From: Streptomyces peucetius
GTDB lineage: Bacteria > Actinomycetota > Actinomycetes > Streptomycetales > Streptomycetaceae
Direction of reading: 5' to 3'
Length of the DNA: 64,000 bases
Assembly (NCBI RefSeq): GCF_025854275.1
Contig: NZ_CP107567.1
Location: forward strand, 3,472,001-3,536,000
Part shown: piece after piece, positions 14,536 to 23,866 of the stretch
Layout: each line of letters begins with the position of its first letter
How positions within the stretch are numbered: position 1 is the first letter of the stretch
Made by a program: the position numbers and the translations under genes
The notes under the pieces: model-generated
What the model was told of the DNA's origin: nothing
Seen by the model: the letters and a program-made list of their open reading frames with translations, nothing else
The model's database searches: none

Positions 14536-16098
14536 GCGGTCCCGCAGCTCCCGTCGCAGGATCTTCCCCGACGCGGCGCGCGGGACACCGCCGATGAACT
14601 CGACCCGGCGGACCTTCTTGTACGGGGCGACGCGCCCGGCGACGAACGCCAGGACGTCGTCCTCGGTGAGAGACTCGGCGCCCGGCTGCCGCACGACATA
14701 CGCCTTCGGGATCTCGTTGCCGTCGTCGTCGTGCACGCCGATCACGGCCGCGTCCGCGATCGACTCGTGCGTGAGCAGCAGTGCCTCCAGTTCGGCGGGG
14801 GCGACCTGGAACCCCTTGTACTTGATGAGTTCCTTGACCCGGTCGACGACGTACAGCCAGCCGTCGTCGTCGACCCTTCCGACGTCGCCGGTGTGGACCC
14901 AGCCGTCCGCGTCGATCATGGCGGCGGTGGCGTCCGGCCTGCCGAGGTAGCCCTTCATCACCTGCGGGCCGCGGATGACGATCTCGCCGTCCTCGCCGGT
15001 GCCCAGTTCCCTGCCGGAGCCGTCGAGGTCGAGGATGCGCATCTCGGTGCCGGGCAGCAGCAGCCCCACCGCGCCGGGCGGGGGGTCCTCGGCGTCGAGC
15101 GGCACGGCATGGGTGCCGGGCGACAGCTCCGTCATCCCGTACGCCTGCCGTACCGGCGGCAGCCCGAGCCGCTTCGAGCACGCCTCGGCCAGGTGCGCGT
15201 CGAGCGGTGCGGCGGCGCTGAGGACGTACTCCAGGGACGACAGGTCGTACGTGGCGACCGCCGGGTGCTTGGCCAGGGCGAGGACGACGGGCGGGGCGAC
15301 GTACAGCCCGTTGATGCGGTGCTCCTGGATCGCGCCGAGGAAGGTGTCGAGCTCGAAGCGCGGCAGCACGACGACCGTCGCGCCCTGCCGGAGCGGGGCG
15401 TTCATCAGAGCGGTCGAACCGTAGATGTGGAAGAAGGGGAGGACGGCGAGGATGCGGTGCCCGACGCCCGCGGGGGCGAGAGGGGCGAGCTGCTCCAGGT
15501 TGGTGGCGATGGAACGGTGGGTGAGCATCACGCCCTTGGGGACACCGGTGGTCCCTGACGAGTACGGCAGCGCCGCGACGTCCTCGGACGGATCGATGTC
15601 GACGACCGGTTCGGGCGCGGTGGAGCCCAGCATGTCGAGCACACTCACATGCCCTTCGGCCTGGTCGCAGACGAAGATCTCCTCGACCCCGGCGGCGAGT
15701 TCCGCGGCCCGCCGGGCCACCTCCAGCAGCGGGGAGACGGTGACGATCCAGCGGGCGGAGGAGTCGCGCAGCTGCTTGGCGAACTCCTCCGCCGTGGAGA
15801 GCGGGTGGACGGTGGTGACCGTCGCACCGGCCCGCGTCGCCCCGTAGAAGACCGCCGGGTAGGCGATCGTGTTGGGGCTGTGCAGGGCCAGCACGTCGCC
15901 CTTGCGCAGACCGGCGTCGGCGAGCGCGGCGGCGATCCGACGGTGGAAGTGGTCGAGCTGCCGGTACGTGACGGTGGTGCCCTTCACACCGTCGATCAGG
16001 GCGACGGTGTCGCCGTACTCGGCGGCGCGGGCGAGCACGGTCTCGTGGATGGGTTCGACGACGGCCGGGACATCTGCGTATCTGCTGCGGAACACCAT
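14515..16098 (-). CDS. Acyl-CoA ligase of the 4-coumarate-CoA ligase type
   Basis: ATP-dependent ligase making acyl-AMP then acyl-CoA; 527 residues. Seen: P-loop LPYSSGTTGVPKGVMLTH, substrate strand ILAVLPFFHIYGSTALMNAPLR, AYGMTELSPGTH, hinge region VDRVKELIKYKGFQVAPAELE and the catalytic Lys in PRAASGKILRR. It closely resembles my memory of the S. coelicolor 4-coumarate:CoA ligase (SCO4383). Residues lining the acyl pocket suggest aryl or branched acids; exact substrate unproven. The ATG at 16098 follows GAGGGG with 6-nt spacing; an in-frame ATG lies 27 bp upstream. Should feed the dehydrogenase and hydratase of the same operon. Confidence 0.9.
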   Translation of the reverse strand: MVFRSRYADVPAVVEPIHETVLARAAEYGDTVALIDGVKGTTVTYRQLDHFHRRIAAALADAGLRKGDVLALHSPNTIAYPAVFYGATRAGATVTTVHPLSTAEEFAKQLRDSSARWIVTVSPLLEVARRAAELAAGVEEIFVCDQAEGHVSVLDMLGSTAPEPVVDIDPSEDVAALPYSSGTTGVPKGVMLTHRSIATNLEQLAPLAPAGVGHRILAVLPFFHIYGSTALMNAPLRQGATVVVLPRFELDTFLGAIQEHRINGLYVAPPVVLALAKHPAVATYDLSSLEYVLSAAAPLDAHLAEACSKRLGLPPVRQAYGMTELSPGTHAVPLDAEDPPPGAVGLLLPGTEMRILDLDGSGRELGTGEDGEIVIRGPQVMKGYLGRPDATAAMIDADGWVHTGDVGRVDDDGWLYVVDRVKELIKYKGFQVAPAELEALLLTHESIADAAVIGVHDDDGNEIPKAYVVRQPGAESLTEDDVLAFVAGRVAPYKKVRRVEFIGGVPRAASGKILRRELRDRETGTKE

Positions 16099-16158
16099 GG
16101 CGGTCCCCTCGGCGTTGGGTTGCACGGCCAGAATGCTGAACGGCCAGAATGTCGTCTG

Positions 16159-17289
16159 TCAGTACGACTTGGGGAGGCCCAGGGACTGGTGGGACACGTA
16201 GTTGAGGATCATCTCCCGGCTGACCGGGGCGATCCGGGCGACGCGGGCGGCCGCGATCAGCTTGGCGAGGCCGTACTCACGGGTGAGTCCGTTGCCGCCG
16301 AGGGTGTGCACGGCCTGGTCGACGGCCTTGACGCAGGCCTCACCGGCGGCGTACTTGGCCATGTTCGCGGCCTCCCCGGCGCCGATGTCGTCACCGGCGT
16401 CGTAGAGCGCGGCGGCCTTCTGCATCATCAGCTTGGCGAGTTCCAGCTCGATGTGGGCCTGGGCCAGGGGGTGGGCCACGGCCTGGTGGGCGCCGATGGG
16501 CGTCTTCCAGACCTGGCGGGTCTTCGCGTACTCGACGGCCTGCGCGAGCGCGAACCGGCCCATGCCGATGGCGAACGCGGCGGTCATGATCCGCTCGGGG
16601 TTGAGCCCGGCGAACAGCTGGAGCAGGCCGGCGTCCTCGTCGCCCACGAGTGCGTCGGACGGAAGCCGCACGTCGTCGAGGACGAGCTCGAACTGCTTCT
16701 CCTGCGCCTGGAGTTCCATGTCGATCGCCGACCGCTGGAAGCCTTCCGCGTCGCGGGGGACGATGAACAGGCACGGCTTCAGCTTCCCGGTGCGGGCGTC
16801 CTCCGTGCGGCCGACGATCAGGGTGGCGTCGGCGATGTCGACGCCGGAGACGAAGACCTTGCGGCCGGTGAGCACCCAGCCCTCGCCGTCCCGGCGGGCG
16901 GTGGTGGTGATCCGGTGCGAGTTCGAGCCGGCGTCGGGCTCGGTGATGCCGAAGGCCATGGTGAGGCTGCCGTCGGCGAGCCCCGGCAGCCAGCGCCGCT
17001 TCTGCTCCTCCGTACCGAAACGGGCGATGACGGTGGCGCAGATGGCGGGCGAGACGATCAACATGAGGAGCGGGCAGCCGGCGGCGCCGGACTCCTCGAG
17101 GACGATGGACAGTTCGCTGATGCCGCCGCCTCCGCCGCCGTACTCCTCGGGGAGGTTCACGCCGAGGTAGCCCAGCTTGCCCGCCTCCGCCCACAGGGTG
17201 GCCCGGTCGAAGTCCTTGCCGTGCCGGCGGCCCAGTGCGGCGACGGCCTCGCGCAGGTCCGTGTGCTCCTGGCTCTCGATGGCGTTCAT
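16159..17289 (-). CDS. Acyl-CoA dehydrogenase
   Basis: FAD enzyme, 376 residues, introducing a trans-2 double bond into acyl-CoA and passing electrons to ETF. Seen: GVNLPEEYGGGGGGISELSIVLEE, FGITEPDAGSNSHRITTTARR (flavin/substrate loop), GWVLTGRKVFVSG, and the C-terminal HTLGGNGLTREYGLAKLIAAARVARIAPVSREMILNYV. In this family the base is usually Glu near the C-terminus; assigning it here needs an alignment. Its ATG overlaps the stop of the biotin carboxylase gene (ATGA). Acts between ligase and hydratase. Confidence 0.92.
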   Translation of the reverse strand: MNAIESQEHTDLREAVAALGRRHGKDFDRATLWAEAGKLGYLGVNLPEEYGGGGGGISELSIVLEESGAAGCPLLMLIVSPAICATVIARFGTEEQKRRWLPGLADGSLTMAFGITEPDAGSNSHRITTTARRDGEGWVLTGRKVFVSGVDIADATLIVGRTEDARTGKLKPCLFIVPRDAEGFQRSAIDMELQAQEKQFELVLDDVRLPSDALVGDEDAGLLQLFAGLNPERIMTAAFAIGMGRFALAQAVEYAKTRQVWKTPIGAHQAVAHPLAQAHIELELAKLMMQKAAALYDAGDDIGAGEAANMAKYAAGEACVKAVDQAVHTLGGNGLTREYGLAKLIAAARVARIAPVSREMILNYVSHQSLGLPKSY

Positions 17290-19556
17290 GACGCGGTGTC
17301 CTCCTGTGCTTCCTCGGTGACGACGGCGAGCAGGGCACCGACCTCGACCTGGCGGCCGGGGACGGCGTGGAGCGCGGTGAGCGTGCCGGAGGCGGGCGAG
17401 AGGACCCGGTGCTCCATCTTCATGGCCTCCAGCCAGACGAGCGGCTGTCCTTGGGCGACCCGCGCTCCCTCGGTGACGCCGTCGCCGACCCGGACGACGG
17501 TCCCGGGCATGGGCGCGAGCAGCGACCCGGGCACGGCCCGGTCCTGCGGGTCGGTGAAGCGGGGCCGGACGGCGAGGGCGTGGGCGCCGACGGGCGAGTC
17601 GACGTACGCGGTGTCGCCGTGGACGGCGACGTCGTAGTGCCGTACGACGCCGTCGGTCTCGAGCGCGACACGGTCCGGCCGCGCCGACACCACCCGCACG
17701 CCGGGCCGGTCGACGAGCTCGAACCCGCCGTCGCGGGTGGGCCGGTAGCGGATCTCGTGGTCGCCGTAGGTCTTGAGCTGCGCCTGCGAGGCGAGGTTGC
17801 GCCAGGCGCCGCCGAACCGGCCCTGGCGGCCGGCCGCGTCGGCGATCGCCGCGGCGACGGCGGCGTGCGCCTCGCCGGGGGCGGGGCGCGTCAGCTCGTC
17901 GAGGTTCCGCTCGTAGAAGCCGGTGTCGAGCCGCCCGCCGGTGAAGTCGGGATGCTCCAGCGACGCCACGAGCAGGTCCCGGTTGGTCCGGGGGCCGTGG
18001 ATGCGCGCGCGCCGCAGGCTGTGCGCCAGCCGGCGGACCGCCTCCGCCCGGGTCGGCGCCCAGGCGACGACCTTGGCGACCATGGCGTCGTAGTGCACCC
18101 CGATCACGTCGCCGCCCCCGTACCCCGCGTCGACCCGCACCCAAGGGCTCCGCCCCCGGCCACCGGGATGCGCCCCGCCGGCCGCCTCGGGAGCGGCCGC
18201 AGGGCGGGGCTCGCCGGCACCCGGTGCACCCGGTGCGCCGTGCGCGGGGCCGACCGCGCCCGTGGCCCCGCGTGCCGGGGCGACGCCCTCGGCACTGGGG
18301 GACGTGCTCGCGCCGGGTCCGCTCTGAGCCGGCCCGCCGGACGTGGACCACCTCGCACCCACGGCACCGGCGGCGCCTGGGGCGCCATCCGCCGGGTGGG
18401 CCGTGCCCGCGGTTCCGGGTACCGGGACGGAGTGCCCGGCACCGGGGGGCGTGCCCGCGCGCAGCACCGGGGGGACAGCGGGGGTGTGGGGGGCGGAGCC
18501 CCTCGCGTGCAGGGGCGGGTGGGTGGGGAAGCTCAGCTCGTGCAGGGTGCCGGTCTGCGGGGCCCACCCCGCGGCCGGGTCCTCCGCGTACAGGCGCGCC
18601 TCGATCGCGTGGCCCGTCGCCGGCGGCGGGGCCGCGGGGAGCGGCGCGCCCTCGGCGACGGCCATCTGGAGGGCCACCAGATCCACCCCGAACACCGCCT
18701 CGGTCACGGGGTGTTCGACCTGGAGGCGGGTGTTCATCTCCAGGAAGTGGGCCCGGCCGTCCTCGTCGACGAGGAACTCGACCGTGCCCGCGCCCCGGTA
18801 GTCGACGGCACGGGCGGCGCCGGTCGCCAGCTCGTGCAGTTCGGCGACCAGTTCCGGCGGGAGGCCCGGCGCGGGCGACTCCTCGATGACCTTCTGGTGG
18901 CGGCGCTGCAGCGAGCAGTCACGGGAGCCGAGCGCCCATACCGTGCCGTGCGCGTCCGCCACGATCTGGACCTCGACGTGGCGGCCGTTCTCCACGTAGG
19001 GCTCGACGAACACCTCTCCGTCGCCGAACGCCGACGCCGCCTCCGAGCTCGCCGCCGCCAGCTCCCCGGGGAGGTCCGCCAGGGACCGGACGACGCGCAT
19101 CCCGCGGCCGCCGCCGCCCGCCGCGGCCTTCACCAGGACGGGGAGGTCCGCCTCCGTGAGCGACGCGGGGTCCAGGGGTGAGAGGCCCATGAGTTTCTTG
19201 GCGCGGGTCTTGGACGCCATCGCCTCGATGGCCTCCGGCGGAGGCCCGATCCACACAAGTCCCGCGTCCGCGACCGCCCGCGCGAAGCCGGCGTTCTCGG
19301 AGAGGAATCCGTACCCGGGGTGCACGGCGTCCGCGCCGGCCGCGAGGGCGGCCTTCACGATCAGCTCGCCCCGCAGATACGTCTCGGCGGGCGCCGCCCC
19401 CGGCAGCCGTACGGCCGCGTCCGCCTGCCGTACGTGCAGTGCGCCGGCGTCCGCGTCGGAGTGCACCGCGACCGTGGCAACGCCCAGTTCACGGCAGGTG
19501 CGGAAGACACGGCACGCGATCTCGCCCCGGTTGGCGACGAGCACGGTGGAAATCAC
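17286..19556 (-). CDS. Acyl-CoA carboxylase alpha subunit (biotin carboxylase + BCCP) with a long disordered insert
   Basis: 756 residues. Carboxylates biotin with ATP/bicarbonate and carries it on its own BCCP domain. Seen: N-terminal STVLVANRGEIACRVFRTC, ATP-grasp GGGGRGMRVV, EVQIVADAHG, CSLQRRHQKVIEE, EMNTRLQVEHPVTE, and the biotin site LEAMKMEHRV near residue 715. Two oddities: the stretch after KTRAKKLM (residue 123) looks several residues shorter than usual, and residues about 345-470 (bases 18146-18521) are an Ala/Pro/Gly/Ser-rich insert between GTLHELSFP and WVRVDAGYGGGDVIGVHYD, where homologs have a short link. Start GTG 19556 follows GAGGGGC; 11 bp after the beta subunit gene. Confidence 0.9.
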   Translation of the reverse strand: MISTVLVANRGEIACRVFRTCRELGVATVAVHSDADAGALHVRQADAAVRLPGAAPAETYLRGELIVKAALAAGADAVHPGYGFLSENAGFARAVADAGLVWIGPPPEAIEAMASKTRAKKLMGLSPLDPASLTEADLPVLVKAAAGGGGRGMRVVRSLADLPGELAAASSEAASAFGDGEVFVEPYVENGRHVEVQIVADAHGTVWALGSRDCSLQRRHQKVIEESPAPGLPPELVAELHELATGAARAVDYRGAGTVEFLVDEDGRAHFLEMNTRLQVEHPVTEAVFGVDLVALQMAVAEGAPLPAAPPPATGHAIEARLYAEDPAAGWAPQTGTLHELSFPTHPPLHARGSAPHTPAVPPVLRAGTPPGAGHSVPVPGTAGTAHPADGAPGAAGAVGARWSTSGGPAQSGPGASTSPSAEGVAPARGATGAVGPAHGAPGAPGAGEPRPAAAPEAAGGAHPGGRGRSPWVRVDAGYGGGDVIGVHYDAMVAKVVAWAPTRAEAVRRLAHSLRRARIHGPRTNRDLLVASLEHPDFTGGRLDTGFYERNLDELTRPAPGEAHAAVAAAIADAAGRQGRFGGAWRNLASQAQLKTYGDHEIRYRPTRDGGFELVDRPGVRVVSARPDRVALETDGVVRHYDVAVHGDTAYVDSPVGAHALAVRPRFTDPQDRAVPGSLLAPMPGTVVRVGDGVTEGARVAQGQPLVWLEAMKMEHRVLSPASGTLTALHAVPGRQVEVGALLAVVTEEAQEDTAS

Positions 19557-19567
19557 AGCTGGGCCCC

Positions 19568-21202
19568 TCACATTCGGAAGACGCCGAAGCCGCCGCGCGC
19601 GCCCTCGACCGGTGCCGTGTGGATCGCGGACAGACACAGACCGAGGACGGTCCGGGTGTCACGGGGGTCGATGATCCCGTCGTCGTACAGCCGCCCGGAC
19701 AGGAACATCGGCAGGGACTCGGACTCGATCTGCGCCTCGACCATCGCGCGCAGACCGGCGTCGGCCTCGGCAGCCTTGTCGTCGTACGGCTGCCCCTTGG
19801 CGGCGGCCGAGGCCCGCGCGACGATCGACAGAACGCCCGCGAGCTGCTGCGGGCCCATGACGGCGGACTTGGCGCTCGGCCACGCGAACAGGAAGCGGGG
19901 GTCGTAGGCCCGGCCGCACATGCCGTAGTGCCCGGCGCCGTAGGACGCGCCCATCAGCACCGACAGATGCGGCACCCGGCTGTTCGACACCGCGTTGATC
20001 ATCATCGCGCCGTGTTTGATGATGCCGCCCTGCTCGTACTCCTTGCCGACCATGTAGCCGGTGGTGTTGTGCAGGAACAGCAGCGGTACGTCACGCTGGT
20101 TGGCCAGCTGGATGAACTGGGCGGCCTTCTGCGACTCGGCGGAGAAGAGCACGCCCTGGGCGTTGGCCAGGATGCCGACCGGATAGCCGTGCAGGGACGC
20201 CCAGCCGGTCGTCAGGCTGGCGCCGTACAGCGGTTTGAACTCGTCGAAGTCCGAGCCGTCCACGATCCGCGCGATCACCTCGCGCGGGTCGAACGGTGTC
20301 TTCAGGTCCTCGGGCACGATGCCGAGCAGTTCGTCCGCCGCGTACTTCGGTGGCTCGGCGGGTGTGGGGGTCCCCCCGCCGGAGGCAGGGGCAGGATCGG
20401 CGTGCGCCTTGCGCCAGTTGAGGCGGGCGACGATCCGCCGGGCCTGCCGCAGCGCGTCGGGCTCGTCGAGCGCGAAGTGGTCGGCGAGCCCGGAGGTGCG
20501 GGCGTGCATCCGGGCGCCGCCGAGCGACTCGTCGTCGCTCTCCTCCCCGGTCGCCATCTTCACCAGCGGCGGGCCGCCGAGGAAGACCTTCGACCTGTCC
20601 TTGATCATGACGGTGTGGTCGGACATGCCGGGCACGTACGCGCCGCCCGCCGTCGAGTTGCCGAAGACGACGGCGATCGTGGGAATGCCCGCGGCGGACA
20701 GCCGGGTCAGGTCGCGGAAGAGCGCCCCGCCGGGGATGAAGATCTCCTTCTGGGAGGGCAGGTCCGCGCCGCCGGACTCGACGAGGGAGATCACCGGCAG
20801 CCGGTTGGCGAACGCGATCTCGTTCGCCCGCAGCGCCTTCTTCAGGGTCCACGGGTTGGACGCCCCGCCGCGTACGGTCGGGTCGTTGGCGGTGATCAGG
20901 CACTCGACGCCCTCCACGACTCCGATGCCGGTGACGAGCGACGCGCCCACGGGGTAGTCGCTGCCCCAGGCGGCGAGCGGGGACAGCTCCAGGAACGGCG
21001 TGTCCGGATCGAGCAGCAGCTCCACGCGCTCCCGGGCGAGCAGCTTGCCGCGCCCCCGGTGCCGGGCGACGTACTTCTCGCCGCCGCCCGCGAGGGCCTT
21101 GGCGTGTTCGCCGTCCAGCTCGGCGAGCTTGTCGAGCATGGCGGCGCGGTGGGCGGCGTATTCGGGGCCCGTCACATCGACGGCCGAGCCGAGAACGGTC
21201 AC
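19568..21202 (-). CDS. Acyl-CoA carboxylase carboxyltransferase beta subunit
   Basis: 544 residues; moves CO2 from carboxybiotin to an acyl-CoA. Seen: crotonase-like N half (KLLARERVELLLDPDTPFLELSPLAAWG, TANDPTVRGGASNPWTLKKALRA, VESGGADLPSQKEIFIPGG) and C half (TPFDPREVIARIVDGSDFDEFKPLYGASLTTGWASLHGYPVGILANAQG, FLHNTTGYMVGKEYEQGGIIKHGAMMINAVSN, GASYGAGHYGMCGRAYDPRFLFAWPSA). These match the methylcrotonyl/geranyl-CoA carboxylase branch better than propionyl-CoA enzymes, in keeping with AtuA next door. GTG start overlaps the AtuA-like gene stop by GTGA. Confidence 0.92.
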   Translation of the reverse strand: MTVLGSAVDVTGPEYAAHRAAMLDKLAELDGEHAKALAGGGEKYVARHRGRGKLLARERVELLLDPDTPFLELSPLAAWGSDYPVGASLVTGIGVVEGVECLITANDPTVRGGASNPWTLKKALRANEIAFANRLPVISLVESGGADLPSQKEIFIPGGALFRDLTRLSAAGIPTIAVVFGNSTAGGAYVPGMSDHTVMIKDRSKVFLGGPPLVKMATGEESDDESLGGARMHARTSGLADHFALDEPDALRQARRIVARLNWRKAHADPAPASGGGTPTPAEPPKYAADELLGIVPEDLKTPFDPREVIARIVDGSDFDEFKPLYGASLTTGWASLHGYPVGILANAQGVLFSAESQKAAQFIQLANQRDVPLLFLHNTTGYMVGKEYEQGGIIKHGAMMINAVSNSRVPHLSVLMGASYGAGHYGMCGRAYDPRFLFAWPSAKSAVMGPQQLAGVLSIVARASAAAKGQPYDDKAAEADAGLRAMVEAQIESESLPMFLSGRLYDDGIIDPRDTRTVLGLCLSAIHTAPVEGARGGFGVFRM

Positions 21203-22875
21203 AGCAGTGCCTCCGGGATGTCGACGTGCCGGGCGCGCAGCCACTCGCCCAGCGCCTTGCCCTGCGGATCGAAACGGGCCTGCGCGGCGACTCCCTCGCC
21301 GAGGATCCCCGCGACCGTGAAGTTCAGGGCGCGCAGATTCGGCAGGACGTGTCGTACGACGGTCAGCCCTGCGGTCTCGGGCAGCAGTTCGCGCAGCCGC
21401 TCCACGGTCAGTTCGTGGGCGAGCCAGCTCCAGGCCGCGTCGCTGCGGGCCCATACGCCGATGTTCGCGTCGCCGCCCTTGTCGCCGCTGCGGGCGCCCG
21501 CGACGAGGCCGAGCGGCGCCCGCCGGGTCGGCCCGGGCCCGGGCGGCTCGGGCAGCGCGCCCGGCCCGGGGTCCTCGAGGACCCGAGTGCGCCGCGGATG
21601 GGGCACGGCGACGCGCTCGCCGCCGGGCAGGACGGCGGTGTGCGGGACGTCGGCGGCGTCGACGTACGCGGCCTCGAACACCCCGTAGGGCGTGCCCTTG
21701 CCGGGCGGGGCGGTGACGTGGAAGCCGGGGTAGCTGGCGAGGGCCAGCTCGATCGCGGCGCCGCTGACGGCCCTGCCGACCTTGTCGGAGTCCGGGTCGC
21801 GCACGACGAGCCGCAGCAGAGCGGCGGCCCGTTCCTCGGTGTCGGCGTCCTCGTGGTCGGTGCGGGCGAGTTCCCAGCGCACTTCGGCGGGCCGCTGCTT
21901 GCCGAGCGCGTCCTCGAGCTGTTCGCGCACGAGTCGGGCCTTGGCGTCGATGTCGAGACCGGTCAGCACGAACACGACCTCGTTGCGCCAGCCGCCGAGC
22001 CTGCACAGGCCGGTCTTGAGGGTCGGCGGCGGCGCCTCGCCGCGCACCCCGGAGATCCTGACGCGGTCGGGGCCGTCGGGGTCGAGGCGTACGGTGTCGA
22101 GCCGGGCGGTCACGTCCGGCCCGGCGTAGCGGGCGCCGCCCGTCTCGTACAGCAACTGGGCGGTGACGGTGCCGATGTCGACGAAGCCGCCGGTTCCTTC
22201 GTGCTTGGTGATGACCGAGGTGCCGTCGGAGTGGATCTCGGCGAGCGGGAAACCGGGCCGGCGCACATCGCGGCCGGCCTCGGCGAAGAACGCGTAGTTG
22301 CCGCCGGTGGCCTGGGTGCCGCATTCGAGCACGTGCCCGGCAACGACGGCGCCCGCGAGCTCGTCGTACGCCTCCGGGCCCCAGCCGAACCGCCAGGCCG
22401 CGGCCCCGGTGACGAGGGCCGCGTCGGTGACCCGTCCGGTGACGACGACGTCCGCGCCGGCGCCCAGGCAGGCGGTGATCCCGGCGCCGCCGAGGTAGGC
22501 GTTGGCGGTCAGCGTGCCGGGGAAGCGGGCGGTGAGGTCGTCGCCCTCGACATGCCCGACCCGGACGGGGACGCCGACCTGGCCGGCCAGTTCCCGTACG
22601 GCGTCGGCGAGTCCGGCGGGGTTGAGGCCGCCGGCGTTGGCGACGATGCGGACGCCGCGTTCACGGGCGAGCCCGAGGGTGTCCTGGAGCTGGTGCAGGA
22701 ACGTCCTGGCGTAACCGAGATCGGGGTCCTTGAGCCGGTCGCGGCCGAGGATGAGCATGGTGAGCTCGGCGAGATAGTCCCCGGTGACGATGTCCAGCGG
22801 CCCGCCGGTCAGCATTTCACGCATCGCGCCGAACCGGTCGCCGTAGAACCCGGACACGTTCCCGATGCGCAGCAT
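21199..22875 (-). CDS. AtuA-like protein (acyclic terpene utilisation family, DUF1446)
   Basis: 558 residues. Seen: LRIGNVSGFYGDRFGAMREML at the N-terminus, GLARERGVRIVANAGGLNPAGLADAVREL, GAGADVVVTGRVTDAALVTG, and a C-terminal domain APLGLVAGARSGDKGGDANIGVWARSD. AtuA is needed for citronellol/geraniol catabolism in Pseudomonas; its chemistry is not settled. Next to a geranyl/methylcrotonyl-type carboxylase it points to branched acyl-CoA degradation. Its ATG directly follows the TAG stop of the upstream gene (22876-22878). Confidence 0.88.
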   Translation of the reverse strand: MLRIGNVSGFYGDRFGAMREMLTGGPLDIVTGDYLAELTMLILGRDRLKDPDLGYARTFLHQLQDTLGLARERGVRIVANAGGLNPAGLADAVRELAGQVGVPVRVGHVEGDDLTARFPGTLTANAYLGGAGITACLGAGADVVVTGRVTDAALVTGAAAWRFGWGPEAYDELAGAVVAGHVLECGTQATGGNYAFFAEAGRDVRRPGFPLAEIHSDGTSVITKHEGTGGFVDIGTVTAQLLYETGGARYAGPDVTARLDTVRLDPDGPDRVRISGVRGEAPPPTLKTGLCRLGGWRNEVVFVLTGLDIDAKARLVREQLEDALGKQRPAEVRWELARTDHEDADTEERAAALLRLVVRDPDSDKVGRAVSGAAIELALASYPGFHVTAPPGKGTPYGVFEAAYVDAADVPHTAVLPGGERVAVPHPRRTRVLEDPGPGALPEPPGPGPTRRAPLGLVAGARSGDKGGDANIGVWARSDAAWSWLAHELTVERLRELLPETAGLTVVRHVLPNLRALNFTVAGILGEGVAAQARFDPQGKALGEWLRARHVDIPEALL

Positions 22876-23667
22876 CTACGCCGCCCCCTTGGGCTCACGG
22901 CCCTTGCCGGGCGGGCCGGCGAACGCCTGGGCGAGGTCCAGCCAGCGGTCGGCGTCCGCGCCGTCGGCCCGCAGGGCCAGGTCGGCGCGGTGGGCGCGCC
23001 GGGTGACGAGCAGGGCGAAGTCCAGGGCGGGCCCGGTGACACGCTGGGCGGCGTCCTCGGGGCCGTACGCCCACAACTCTCCGGCCGGGCCGGTGAGTTC
23101 GAGGCGGAACGGCTCGACGGGCGGCGTCAGGCCGTTCACGCCGTATGCGAAGTCCCTGGTGCGGAACCCGATCCAGGCGATCTGAGCGAGCCGGGCCGTG
23201 GGCGTGCGGACGGCGCCGAGCCCGTCCGCGACGTCCTGGCCGTGCGCCCAGGTCTCCATCAGTCGCGCGGTCGCCATCGACGCGGTGCTCATCGGCGGGC
23301 CGTACCAGGGGAAGCGGCTGCCGGGCGGGGCGTCGCGCAGCGCCCCAAGGAGCCGTTCGCGGCCCTCACGCCAGCGGGCCAGCAGTGTGGCGGGTGGCAG
23401 CGCGGCGCCCTCGGCCGCGCCGTCGTCGACGAAGGAGTGCGGCGCGGCGAGCGCCTTCTCCGCCTCCTCGGCGAAGGCCGCGGGGTCCGTGACGGCGACG
23501 AGGGCGACGGAGTCGGTCCAGGCGAGGTGGGCGATCTGATGGGCGACGGTCCAGCCCTCGGCGGGTGTGGCGGCCGCCCATTGCTCGGGGCTCAGGTCAC
23601 CGACCAGCCGGTCGAGGTCTTCGCTTTCGCTGCGCAAGTCGTCGAGTACGACGGCCGGATGGGACAC
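22876..23667 (-). CDS. TIGR03084/DinB-like metal-binding protein, first gene of the operon
   Basis: 263 residues. Seen: DLDRLVGDLSPEQWAAATPAEGWTVAHQIAHLAWTD (first helix pair with a metal-type His), GPPMSTASMATARLMETWAHGQDVADGLG (second His pair) and RTRDFAYGVNGLTPPVEPFRLELTGPAGELWAYGPEDAAQRVTGPALDFALLVTRR. This matches the mycothiol-transferase-like maleylpyruvate isomerase/TIGR03084 fold. Function in the pathway is unknown; thiol-dependent detoxification is one option. GTG at 23667 has GGGGAG 8 nt upstream. The palindrome at 23727-23744 is 60 bp upstream. Confidence 0.8.
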   Translation of the reverse strand: MSHPAVVLDDLRSESEDLDRLVGDLSPEQWAAATPAEGWTVAHQIAHLAWTDSVALVAVTDPAAFAEEAEKALAAPHSFVDDGAAEGAALPPATLLARWREGRERLLGALRDAPPGSRFPWYGPPMSTASMATARLMETWAHGQDVADGLGAVRTPTARLAQIAWIGFRTRDFAYGVNGLTPPVEPFRLELTGPAGELWAYGPEDAAQRVTGPALDFALLVTRRAHRADLALRADGADADRWLDLAQAFAGPPGKGREPKGAA

Positions 23668-23726
23668 GGGACGCTCCCCTGTGGCACGGCGGTGTGTGCC
23701 CGGAGCATGGCAGCCCCCACAGAAAC

Positions 23727-23744
23727 AAGCAAGCATGCTTGCTT
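23727..23744. promoter_or_regulatory. 18-bp perfect palindromic operator of the acyl-CoA operon
   Basis: Seen: AAGCAAGCATGCTTGCTT, exactly self-complementary, 60 bp upstream of the first operon gene and close to the expected promoter. Size and symmetry fit a TetR-family operator; the TetR gene at the operon end is the obvious candidate. Confidence 0.7.
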
Positions 23745-23866
23745 TGATTTTACGGGGCCCGAATCCGTCGTCCACGCTTCACCGCAGGTCAACCGCATCC
23801 CGCCGCAGAATTGATTCTCTTTGAACCGCAAGGATGGTCCCTCAAAGGACTGTTGCGGCGCCCACG

